The notes below the pieces were generated by a model. That model saw nothing but the letters and a program-made list of their open reading frames with translations, did no database searches and was not told the DNA's origin. 64,000 nucleotides of DNA from CAYWRZ01 sp964460845 (GTDB lineage: Bacteria > Bacteroidota > Bacteroidia > Flavobacteriales_D > UBA2798). Below are positions 8,088 through 15,518 of this stretch, piece by piece. The stretch is taken from the NCBI GenBank assembly GCA_964460845.1, contig CAYWRZ010000004.1, forward strand, positions 1 through 64,000. The letters are read 5' to 3'. Both the position numbers and the translations under genes were made by a program. Within the stretch, counting starts at the first letter, position 1. Every line of letters starts with the position of its first letter.

Positions 8088-9602
8088 ATGTCTAATAAGG
8101 TTTACGGGAAAGTTGCCCAGGTTATCGGACCGGTGGTTGACGTCAGCTTCGACAACGGAGTAAAGCTTCCCAATATTCTCGATGCGATTGAAGTCACCAA
8201 AGATAACGGACAGGTGGTGGTGCTGGAGTGCCAGCAGCATACCGGTGAGGATACAGTACGCTGTATCTCAATGGACTCTACCGACGGTTTTCGCCGCGGA
8301 CTGAAAGCGCTTTCTACCGGTTCGCCTATTACCATGCCTACGGGCGATGTGGTAAAAGGTCGTCTGTTTAACGTGGTAGGTGAAGCTATCGACGGAATCG
8401 GCCCTGTGAGTAGTGCCGGTGGTTATTCCATTCACCGTCCTGCGCCCAAATTTGAAGACCTTTCTACTTCTACCGAAGTACTTTATACCGGTATTAAAGT
8501 TATCGACCTTATCGAACCTTACGCCAAAGGCGGTAAAATCGGTCTGTTCGGTGGTGCCGGTGTGGGTAAAACTGTACTTATTCAGGAGCTCATTAACAAC
8601 ATCGCCAAAGGACACGACGGATATTCCGTATTTGCCGGTGTGGGTGAGCGTACACGTGAAGGAAACGACCTGCTTCGTGAAATGATCGAATCGGGTATCG
8701 TAAAATATGGAGACGAATTTTTAGAGTCGCTCGAAAAAGGCGATTGGGATCTTTCCAAAGTGGAGCCCGAAGCCCTGAAAGAATCTAAAGCGACCTTTAT
8801 CTTCGGTCAGATGAACGAGCCTCCCGGAGCCCGCGCTCGTGTAGCCCTTTCAGGTCTTACCTTTGCCGAATATTTCCGCGACGGCGGAGATGAGCAGGGT
8901 GGCGGACGCGACATCCTTTTCTTTATCGACAACATTTTCCGCTTTACACAAGCCGGTTCTGAAGTATCGGCACTGTTGGGTCGTATGCCTTCGGCAGTAG
9001 GTTATCAGCCTACGCTGGCTACCGAAATGGGTACCATGCAGGAGCGTATTACCTCGACCAAACGCGGTTCTATCACTTCGGTTCAGGCGGTGTATGTACC
9101 TGCCGATGACCTTACCGACCCTGCTCCCGCTACTACTTTTGCGCACCTTGATGCGACTACCGTACTCAGCCGTAAAATATCGGAGCTTGGCATTTATCCT
9201 GCGGTAGATCCGCTGGAGTCGGCTTCACGTATTCTTACCCCGCAAATTGTGGGCGAGGCGCACTATTCCTGCGCACAGCGCGTAAAAGAAATTCTTCAGC
9301 GCTACAAAGAGCTTCAGGATATCATCGCCATTCTCGGTATGGACGAGCTTTCGGAAGAAGACAAGAAAGTGGTGTACCGCGCTCGTCGCGTACAGCGTTT
9401 CCTCTCCCAGCCTTTCCACGTAGCCGAGCAGTTTACCGGTATTCCCGGTGTGCTCGTATCTATCGAAGATACCATCAAAGGCTTTACCATGATTTTGGAC
9501 GGTGAAGTGGATCAGTATCCCGAAGCCGCCTTTAACCTGAAAGGCACTATTGAAGATGCTATCGAAGCCGGTAAGAAAATGCTGGCCGAAGCCGGTGCTT
9601 AA
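8088..9602 (+). CDS. atpD: F1F0 ATP synthase subunit beta
   Basis: This is the catalytic subunit of the F1 sector on the cytoplasmic side of the inner membrane. The 504-residue protein has the P-loop GGAGVGKT, the GERTREGNDL segment, the Walker B region ILFFIDNIFRF, the invariant ALLGRMPSAVGYQPTLA and TSVQAVYVPADDLTDPAPATTF (given in part), and the DELSEEDK catch-loop region. The start is the ATG of MSNKVYGKV; a reading 15 codons longer would start inside the -7 box. Only atpC follows; the other ATP synthase genes are not in the window, the arrangement commonly seen in Bacteroidota. Confidence 0.97.
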   Translation: MSNKVYGKVAQVIGPVVDVSFDNGVKLPNILDAIEVTKDNGQVVVLECQQHTGEDTVRCISMDSTDGFRRGLKALSTGSPITMPTGDVVKGRLFNVVGEAIDGIGPVSSAGGYSIHRPAPKFEDLSTSTEVLYTGIKVIDLIEPYAKGGKIGLFGGAGVGKTVLIQELINNIAKGHDGYSVFAGVGERTREGNDLLREMIESGIVKYGDEFLESLEKGDWDLSKVEPEALKESKATFIFGQMNEPPGARARVALSGLTFAEYFRDGGDEQGGGRDILFFIDNIFRFTQAGSEVSALLGRMPSAVGYQPTLATEMGTMQERITSTKRGSITSVQAVYVPADDLTDPAPATTFAHLDATTVLSRKISELGIYPAVDPLESASRILTPQIVGEAHYSCAQRVKEILQRYKELQDIIAILGMDELSEEDKKVVYRARRVQRFLSQPFHVAEQFTGIPGVLVSIEDTIKGFTMILDGEVDQYPEAAFNLKGTIEDAIEAGKKMLAEAGA

Positions 9603-9619
9603 TTTTTAATGTGAAACGG

Positions 9620-9853
9620 ATGCACGTTGAAATTCTCACCCCCGATAAAAACCTGTTTTCAGGCGAAGCCCGCTCCCTGCAATTGCCGGGAAGTGATGGC
9701 AAGTTAGGCGTACTCGAAAATCACGCTCCGCTTATTACCACACTTCGCAAAGGGGTAATTAAGCTCGATGGCCCCGAAGGCGTACGGCTTTTTGAGGTGA
9801 ACGGCGGCGTGGTGGAAGTGCTCCGGAACAAGGTGGTTATTCTGGCAGAATGA
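9620..9853 (+). CDS. atpC: F1F0 ATP synthase subunit epsilon (short form)
   Basis: The 77-residue product contains only the N-terminal beta-sandwich domain of epsilon (MHVEILTPDKNLFSGEA, LPGSDGKLGVLENHAPLIT, VNGGVVEV). The two-helix C-terminal domain that inhibits ATP hydrolysis in other bacteria is absent, which is usual in Bacteroidota. An in-frame GTG at 9611 would add three residues; I prefer the ATG. It lies 17 nt after atpD and is followed by a clear terminator. Confidence 0.93.
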   Translation: MHVEILTPDKNLFSGEARSLQLPGSDGKLGVLENHAPLITTLRKGVIKLDGPEGVRLFEVNGGVVEVLRNKVVILAE

Positions 9854-9877
9854 TTCAGTAAACACATTTAATTCTCC

Positions 9878-9907
9878 AAAACCCCGAACAATTGTCCGGG
9901 GTTTTTT
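9878..9907 (+). terminator. Rho-independent terminator after atpDC
   Basis: A stem of AAAACCCCG paired with CGGGGTTTT around a 10-nt loop is followed directly by further T residues. It lies 24 nt after the atpC stop. Confidence 0.9.
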
Positions 9908-9937
9908 ATTTTAGCTGAAAATCTAAATGTTATCCCG

Positions 9938-10750
9938 ATGAAAAAGTATATACTCCCGGGGCTGCTTTCTGCATTCTGGCTCTCTTGCGGCGATGCCGGT
10001 ACCGTTCAGAAAGAGATAGTAGTGGAAAAGGATACGGTGCTGGTTACCGAAACTGCACCGAAAGATTCCTTCTTAGTGTTCGGGCATCTTGAGTTTCCTT
10101 CGGAAGACGGCTTGCTGATGACCGCTAACAGCTACGAGATAATCCCTTCCGACCAATACATAGTGCTTTGCCACCAGGCCAATTCGAGCCGTGGCGAATA
10201 CAAAGAAATAGCACGCATACTCAATCAGGCGGGTTATAACTGTATGGCTATCGATCAGCGTTCGGGTGGCGAGTCGAATCACATGGTGAACGAAACGGCT
10301 TTGCAGGCGCGTCAGAAAAATCTGCCCGTAGCTTACACCGATGCCGAGCAGGATATTTTGGCTGCGATCGATTACCTGTATTCCAAAACAAACCGTAAAG
10401 TGATTTTGTTAGGCAGCTCTTATTCGGCTTCGCTGGCGCTGAAAGTGGGTAAAAGCAACGAAAAGGTGGAAGCCGTGGTCGCTTTTAGTCCTTCGGAATG
10501 CCTTAACGGCTTTAAGCTCCGTGAGCATATTACCGGTTTCGATAAGCCTGTATTTGTGAGCTCTTCCAGGAAAGAAGCGAAAGAAGTGGTTGATTTGGTA
10601 AGCGGAATCAAACCCGAAGCGCGCGAAATTTTTGTACCGGTATCGGAAGGTGCGCACGGAGCCAGCGCACTTTGGTCTTCTACATCCGGACACCAGGAAT
10701 ATTGGACGGCGCTCAAAGACTTTTTGGCCCGCTTGCGGAAACCGGCTTAA
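9938..10750 (+). CDS. Alpha/beta-hydrolase lipoprotein
   Basis: This 270-residue protein has a lipoprotein signal peptide with the cleavage motif FWLSC near residue 17. Its alpha/beta-hydrolase core has the nucleophile elbow GSSYSAS (Gly-x-Ser-x-Ser), an upstream DQRSGGES segment typical of the oxyanion region, and a candidate catalytic His in EGAHGAS. It therefore looks like a periplasmic or outer-membrane-anchored esterase-type enzyme of unknown substrate. It follows the atpC terminator and so is a separate transcription unit. Its stop shares TTAA with the convergent tsaB. Confidence 0.78.
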   Translation: MKKYILPGLLSAFWLSCGDAGTVQKEIVVEKDTVLVTETAPKDSFLVFGHLEFPSEDGLLMTANSYEIIPSDQYIVLCHQANSSRGEYKEIARILNQAGYNCMAIDQRSGGESNHMVNETALQARQKNLPVAYTDAEQDILAAIDYLYSKTNRKVILLGSSYSASLALKVGKSNEKVEAVVAFSPSECLNGFKLREHITGFDKPVFVSSSRKEAKEVVDLVSGIKPEAREIFVPVSEGAHGASALWSSTSGHQEYWTALKDFLARLRKPA

Positions 10751-11451
10751 CCGACGTTTTCGCTACGCGGCTTTCCGGCTATAAATTCTTTCAGGTACAA
10801 AGGTTCGAAATAGGCGAGGTTTTCCACTTCTCCGGCATTCAGCTTCTTTTCGGCCTGTGCGGCCATGGCTTCGGCAGCGGGATGTATATTCGCTATAAAA
10901 CGCGCATTGGCTGAACGGCTCAAAAGGCTTTGGGCTTTTTCCATACCATCTCCGAAAAACCATACCTCCTGTGCAGACAGGTATTCGCTAAAGCTGTTTT
11001 CGGCTAAAATATGCGGAGCGACCGACTCTATTTCCCGCAGAGAAGGATCGAACAAAGCGGTATAGACTTCCATGCGTCGGGCGTCCATCAGCGGACAGAG
11101 CAGAAAATTACCGACCGGAGACGTTATTTCCGACAGGGCGCGAGCGGCCATGATCCACAAGGTGTCGATAGCAATCAGCGGAATACCGAGCGCGTAACAC
11201 AATCCTTTGGCACTGCTTACCCCTATCCGAAGGCCCGTATAAGAGCCGGGACCACGGCTTACTGCTACCGCATCCAGTTGTGAGAAAGCAGCGTTTGCCT
11301 CTTTCATCACTGTTTCTATAAGCGGGTTGAGGTTTTCGGCGTGGGTATAGTGTGCATCGAGCCTGAACCGCGTGGCTTTCACCTTTCCCGCTTCGCAAAG
11401 TGCGACCGAGCAGGCCCGGGTAGAAGTTTCTATACAGAGGATAAGCGCCAT
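10747..11451 (-). CDS. tsaB: tRNA threonylcarbamoyladenosine biosynthesis protein TsaB
   Basis: TsaB is the non-catalytic partner of TsaD in making t6A37 of tRNA. The 234-residue product has the ASKHA-fold start ILCIETSTRACSVAL and the family segment SRGPGSYTGLRIGVSSAKGL. Its length is within the usual 220-240 residues. The ATG at 11451 is preceded by a CATATTTG sequence (11471-11478, minus strand), a near match to the -7 consensus. Confidence 0.93.
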   Translation of the reverse strand: MALILCIETSTRACSVALCEAGKVKATRFRLDAHYTHAENLNPLIETVMKEANAAFSQLDAVAVSRGPGSYTGLRIGVSSAKGLCYALGIPLIAIDTLWIMAARALSEITSPVGNFLLCPLMDARRMEVYTALFDPSLREIESVAPHILAENSFSEYLSAQEVWFFGDGMEKAQSLLSRSANARFIANIHPAAEAMAAQAEKKLNAGEVENLAYFEPLYLKEFIAGKPRSENVG

Positions 11452-11492
11452 TTTTCCGTAAAACTTACTGCAAATATGCGTTTAAAATCTTA

Positions 11493-11523
11493 TTGGAAGA
11501 ATGAACGACATGTACTATATTTA
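11493..11523 (+). promoter_or_regulatory. Candidate promoter of the TPR protein gene
   Basis: TTG at 11493-11495 and TATATTTA at 11516-11523 are 20 nt apart, which fits the Bacteroidota TTG-N19/20-TAnnTTTG layout except for the last base. Confidence 0.4.
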
Positions 11524-11571
11524 TAGGCAACCTTAGGGAGTTGTGACAGTCTTTACCTCAAAGTCTTTTTT

Positions 11572-12093
11572 TTGGATACAATAAGTTACATTGAAGAGTT
11601 ATTTCTCGAAGCCGATCGGGCGCTTGATGAGGGCAATTTAGCCGAAGGCAAACGCCTGTTGAACGAAATTCTCCATGAGGAGCCTTCTTTTGGCAAGGCG
11701 CATAATCACATGGGTTGGATATACAAAACCAAGTACCAGGATTATGAGGTAGCGGAGAAACATTTCAAGCTCTCGCTCAAATTCGATCCTTCTTATCCGC
11801 CGGCTTATCTTAATTACGCGTATATGCTCCGCGATTTGGGGCGGCTCGATGAGCTGGAAGCGCTACTGGAGCGAGCTATAAAAGTAAAATCGACTAACAA
11901 ATGCGCCTTGCACGACGAATTCGGTTCGCTGTACGAGCTGCGGGGCGAATACCGTAAAGCTATCCGCTCTTACAAAAAGTCGATCAGCCTTTGCCTCAAC
12001 GACAAGGTTATCGAAGAGCTACGTGGCCATATTAGCCGTTGCCGCCGTAAGGGCGGAGTGTTAAGCCGTATAAGCGGTTTCTTCGGCGCTTGA
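11572..12093 (+). CDS. TPR repeat protein
   Basis: The 173-residue product contains about four tetratricopeptide-like repeats: ADRALDEGNLAEGKRLLNE, AHNHMGWIYK...AEKHFKLSLKF, AYLNYAYMLRDLGRLDELEALLERAI and HDEFGSLYELRGEYRKAIRSYKKSI. It has no signal peptide and a basic tail, so it is probably cytoplasmic and protein-binding. The start is a TTG, since the next in-frame ATG falls inside the second repeat. The stop TGA forms TGATCA with the stop of the convergent gene at 12094. Partner and role are unknown. Confidence 0.75.
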   Translation: MDTISYIEELFLEADRALDEGNLAEGKRLLNEILHEEPSFGKAHNHMGWIYKTKYQDYEVAEKHFKLSLKFDPSYPPAYLNYAYMLRDLGRLDELEALLERAIKVKSTNKCALHDEFGSLYELRGEYRKAIRSYKKSISLCLNDKVIEELRGHISRCRRKGGVLSRISGFFGA

Positions 12094-12435
12094 TCAAACG
12101 CCTTCTACCAATTCCAGCGCACCACCCAGCGTACCCCTTAGAATGAGAGTGCCTTCGGGGAGTGAAGATACATCGGGGAAACCGGCGTATTCGTGTGCGG
12201 GTATGCGATCAAAATCATCTCCTTTCAACAGCTCCGGCTCGGCATCTTTAGGCACCAAAAAAAGGTACAAACAGGGCCAGTCGGGACTATCTTCGGCAGG
12301 CGGCGGCGTGTTTAAGGCTTCGCGATAAGAGCCGGAAAATTGCCGCGAGGAACCTTCAAAAAATATCAGTTTGTAGGCCGAAAGATCGGCCAGGTTCGGC
12401 AAATCGATCTGCAATAGGGATTCGGCTGATTTCAT
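12094..12435 (-). CDS. Hypothetical protein, 113 residues
   Basis: I do not recognise this family. The protein is soluble, without a signal peptide or membrane helix. It is acidic (PAEDSPDWP, LLKGDDFDRIPAHEY) and its hydrophobic strand pattern (YKLIFFEGS, PCLYLFLVP, LILRGTLGGALELV) suggests a small alpha/beta domain. It starts with an ATG, and its stop abuts that of the TPR gene. Codon use matches its neighbours. Confidence 0.6.
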   Translation of the reverse strand: MKSAESLLQIDLPNLADLSAYKLIFFEGSSRQFSGSYREALNTPPPAEDSPDWPCLYLFLVPKDAEPELLKGDDFDRIPAHEYAGFPDVSSLPEGTLILRGTLGGALELVEGV

Positions 12436-12589
12436 TTTTTGACAGGATTAAAATGAAACCTTTCGACACGGGGGAAAACGGGGAAAAGTAAAAGCTGAAA
12501 CAGCTTGTCCGCGAGGTGTTGCGGAACCACATCAACATTCATACACAATTCGGTTACAGAAGTAAATTAAAAAGAGCAAATAGGCATTG

Positions 12590-12925
12590 TCAGGCGCTAT
12601 GCTCGGGCGGAGGGATAATTACTTCTGTAGCGGGAGTGGAATAAAACCGGTCGGTAAAAGCGGCCAATGAAAGTGCCCGCCAGGCAGGTGGCCAGCACCA
12701 TGCGCACGATGTAGAGGTGTATTCGATCAAACGGCATTCGGGCAGGTGATCTTCTTCGGCAAATGGAGCGGGCGACTCCGGATAGGTATCGGCTGCATTT
12801 TCGTCTTCAAGGCCGAGTAAGAGTCCCGCTACGGTTTGTACCTGACGCTCTTTGCCATTGAAACTGAAAGCGGAAGCAGGATAAACGCTGATGCTGCAAT
12901 TGACGACAAGCAGCAGGAAAAACAC
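12590..12925 (-). CDS. Hypothetical small exported or membrane protein
   Basis: This weakly supported gene encodes about 111 residues from a GTG at 12925 (VFFLLLVVNCSISVYPASA, a signal-peptide-like segment). The rest is acidic and proline-rich and includes four cysteines (PECRL, CAWCW). A TTG start at 12994 would lie inside a TAACTTTG promoter box and is therefore excluded; other starts between 12925 and 12985 are possible. I do not recognise the family. Confidence 0.45.
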   Translation of the reverse strand: MFFLLLVVNCSISVYPASAFSFNGKERQVQTVAGLLLGLEDENAADTYPESPAPFAEEDHLPECRLIEYTSTSCAWCWPPAWRALSLAAFTDRFYSTPATEVIIPPPEHSA

Positions 12926-12991
12926 CGCCCAAAAGCGGTCAGTAGCAATATTTGTAGCGAACCTCAGCAAAAGCAGATGTAAAAATACGCT

Positions 12992-12999
12992 CAAAGTTA
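12992..12999 (-). promoter_or_regulatory. TAnnTTTG -7 box upstream of the 12590-12925 gene
   Basis: TAACTTTG on the minus strand matches the -7 consensus exactly and supports transcription of the small gene downstream. Confidence 0.5.
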
Positions 13000-13063
13000 A
13001 TAAGCGATTTTAATCTGTGATGTTAAAAAATGTAAAATTTTTTACGGCGATGTCCTTTTTTTA

Positions 13064-14464
13064 TCACACATGCCCCTGACTGAGCATAGCTTCGGCCACT
13101 TTTACAAACCCACCTATGTTGGCGCCTTTTACGTAGTTGATGAATCCTTCCTTGTCTTTTCCGTATTCGGCGCAGGTTGTATGGATGTTTACCATAATTT
13201 CGTGCAGGCGGCGATCCACTTCTTCTTTGCTCCAGGTAAGGCGTAATGCGTTTTGGCTCATTTCCAAACCGGATACCGCTACACCGCCTGCGTTGGAGGC
13301 TTTTCCGGGGGCAAACAGAACCTTTTCGCGCAAAAACAATTCGATGGCTTCGGGAGTGGAGGGCATATTTGCACCTTCGGCTACGGCTTTCACGCCGTGG
13401 TCGATAAGCATACGGGCATCTTCTCCGTTCAATTCGTTTTGTGTGGCACAGGGTAGCGCTACCTCACATTTTTCGGCCCAGGGCGTTTTTCCCGGCACGT
13501 AGCGTGCGTTAAATTTTTCGGCGTAGTCGCGAATACGTCCCCGTTGCTCGTTTTTCAGCTCCATGATCCAGGCCAGCTTTTTTCGGGTGATACCGGCCTC
13601 GTCGTAGATATAACCGTCGGAGTCGCTCATGGTAAGCACTTTGGCACCAAGCTGAATGCATTTTTCAGCCGCATATTGCGCTACATTTCCGGAGCCCGAG
13701 ATGACTACGCTTTTGTCTTTCAGCGTTTCTCCGCGCGTTTTTAGCATTTCGGCAGTGAAATAGACACAGCCGTACCCGGTGGCTTCGGGACGGATAAGAG
13801 AACCTCCCGAGGGCAGGCTTTTGCCGGTAAGCACGCCGGTAAACTCGTTGCGCAACCTTTTGTATTGACCGAACAGAAAACCGACTTCGCGGCCGCCCAC
13901 TCCGATATCGCCTGCGGGTACGTCGGTATCGGAGCCGATATGCCGGCATAGCTCGGTCATAAAGCTTTGGCAGAAATACATGATTTCGTTATCTGTTTTG
14001 CCTTTGGGGTTAAAATCGGAACCGCCTTTGCCACCACCCATGGGTAGCGTGGTGAGGCTGTTTTTAAATACCTGCTCAAAAGCGAGGAATTTTAATACCG
14101 AAAGAGTAACCGTAGGGTGAAAACGCAAGCCGCCTTTGTAAGGACCTATGGCGCTGTTCATTTGTACACGAAAGCCACGGTTTATCTGTAATTCGCCTTT
14201 GTCGTCCACCCAGGGCACGCGAAAAATGATAACCCGTTCGGGCTCTACCATTCTTTCGAGAATGCGTGCTTTTTTGTAACGCGGGTGCGCTTCTATAAAA
14301 GGAATAACGGCTTCGGCCACTTCCTGTACCGCCTGTAGAAATTCAGGCTCGTGGGGGTTTTTACGAGTCACCTCCTGCATAAAAGTGTATATTCGGGAGT
14401 GCAGAGAAGAACCGTTGGCTGTCTTTTTTTCTTCCGATTTTTTATACGCTGTTTTTAGAGACAT
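13064..14464 (-). CDS. gdhA: NADP-type glutamate dehydrogenase
   Basis: The enzyme interconverts glutamate with 2-oxoglutarate and ammonium, usually in the assimilatory direction for this class. The 466-residue product has the substrate-binding GPYKGGLRFHP, the catalytic lysine segment PMGGGKGGSDF, the DVPAGDIGVG loop, and the dinucleotide-binding VVISGSGNVAQYAAEK. The C-terminal PSTPEAIELF, ASNAGGVAVSGLEMSQN and YVKGANIGGFVKVA are also typical of hexameric GdhA. I chose the ATG at 14464 (MSLKTAYKK), giving a length near the usual 445-450 plus a short lysine-rich extension. A TAACTTTA box lies 32 nt upstream (14497-14504, minus strand). Confidence 0.95.
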   Translation of the reverse strand: MSLKTAYKKSEEKKTANGSSLHSRIYTFMQEVTRKNPHEPEFLQAVQEVAEAVIPFIEAHPRYKKARILERMVEPERVIIFRVPWVDDKGELQINRGFRVQMNSAIGPYKGGLRFHPTVTLSVLKFLAFEQVFKNSLTTLPMGGGKGGSDFNPKGKTDNEIMYFCQSFMTELCRHIGSDTDVPAGDIGVGGREVGFLFGQYKRLRNEFTGVLTGKSLPSGGSLIRPEATGYGCVYFTAEMLKTRGETLKDKSVVISGSGNVAQYAAEKCIQLGAKVLTMSDSDGYIYDEAGITRKKLAWIMELKNEQRGRIRDYAEKFNARYVPGKTPWAEKCEVALPCATQNELNGEDARMLIDHGVKAVAEGANMPSTPEAIELFLREKVLFAPGKASNAGGVAVSGLEMSQNALRLTWSKEEVDRRLHEIMVNIHTTCAEYGKDKEGFINYVKGANIGGFVKVAEAMLSQGHV

Positions 14465-14599
14465 AAGCGAAGAAATTAAGGGATACGAGCTGCTTATAAA
14501 GTTATGATTTTTTTGACGCAAAGACCTGTTTCCGCTCATTTTTTGCCCTACGCCGTAACTTTTCCAGTGCAAGCGCATTATAGGAGAAATACCAAACTG

Positions 14600-15517
14600 A
14601 TGCGAATACTCTTTTTTCTTTTTCTTTCGTTCGGCTTGCTGAGTGCGGGGATGTATCATGCAGCTCCGAAAAACAAGGCCGAATACGACGCGAACTGGCT
14701 GCGTAAAAACTTAGTGCTTATTCCGCAAGGCACGCTTATATTGCCCGCTGCGGATGAGGAAAGAACAGCAGATACGATGTCACTCTCTTCTTTCTTCTTG
14801 TTTAATCAGGAAGTATCAAATGGATTTTATGTGTTTTACCTCGATGTCTTGCTTCAATCGGGAGATACTATCGCTTATCGCGAGGCCCTGCCCGACACGT
14901 TGGTATGGCAGGCTATCAGACCTCATTATGCCGAATTATACCTGCGTCATCCGGCATACGCCGATTACCCGGCGGTAGGAATTAGCTATGCGCAAAGCGG
15001 AAAGTTTTGCGAATGGCTTACGCAGCATTACGGGGCTCAATTGTCCAAAAAAGGGAAAAAGGCTGTATTCAGTCTTCCTACCCGAGCCCAGTGGATGTAT
15101 GCCGCAGGGGGCAAAGAGCGCCATACCGTGTATCCCTGGGGTAAGTATTTGAACAAGGGTAAATTTTTAGCGAATTACACAGTGGTTCCGGGAGAAGAAT
15201 CGGAGCCGTCGGACTCGCTTCAAATAGGATTTTTCGGACACCGTAAAAGACCGATCAAAGACACCGAACAATATGAGGAAGAAATATATAACCTTACCGC
15301 GCCGGTAAAATCATACTGGGCCAATAGCTTCGGACTTTATCAAATGGCGGGTAACGTGAGTGAGTTTGTACGGGAAGCCGGAATTACCAAAGGGGGGAGC
15401 TGGAGAGGCAAGGCGCATTATCTGCGTATCGGGGTGGACGATTCTTACTCGAAGCACGCTTCGGCTTCGGCCGATCGGGGCTTTCGCTTTGTGATGGAAA
15501 TTACCGAATCTGAATAG
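14600..15517 (+). CDS. Formylglycine-generating-enzyme-like (SUMF1/GldK-type) exported protein
   Basis: The 305-residue product has an N-terminal signal peptide (MRILFFLFLSFGLLSAG) and a SUMF1/FGE-sulfatase fold. It shows the opening LVLIPQGT, SLSSFFLFNQEVSN (the usual eTeVTn region), YPAVGISYAQSGKFCEWL, FSLPTRAQWMYAAGG, YPWG, MAGNVSEFV and KGGSWRG, ending RGFRFVME. The same fold occurs in gliding/type IX secretion lipoproteins GldK and GldJ, but this copy lacks a lipobox and I cannot assign it to them. The start ATG gives a clean signal peptide. Its stop is 1 nt from the stop of the convergent metG. Confidence 0.8.
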   Translation: MRILFFLFLSFGLLSAGMYHAAPKNKAEYDANWLRKNLVLIPQGTLILPAADEERTADTMSLSSFFLFNQEVSNGFYVFYLDVLLQSGDTIAYREALPDTLVWQAIRPHYAELYLRHPAYADYPAVGISYAQSGKFCEWLTQHYGAQLSKKGKKAVFSLPTRAQWMYAAGGKERHTVYPWGKYLNKGKFLANYTVVPGEESEPSDSLQIGFFGHRKRPIKDTEQYEEEIYNLTAPVKSYWANSFGLYQMAGNVSEFVREAGITKGGSWRGKAHYLRIGVDDSYSKHASASADRGFRFVMEITESE

Positions 15518-15518
15518 C

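Noticed and set aside
12356..12538. 60-codon minus-strand frame
   Set aside because: It overlaps the start of the 113-residue hypothetical gene and its composition is not protein-like.
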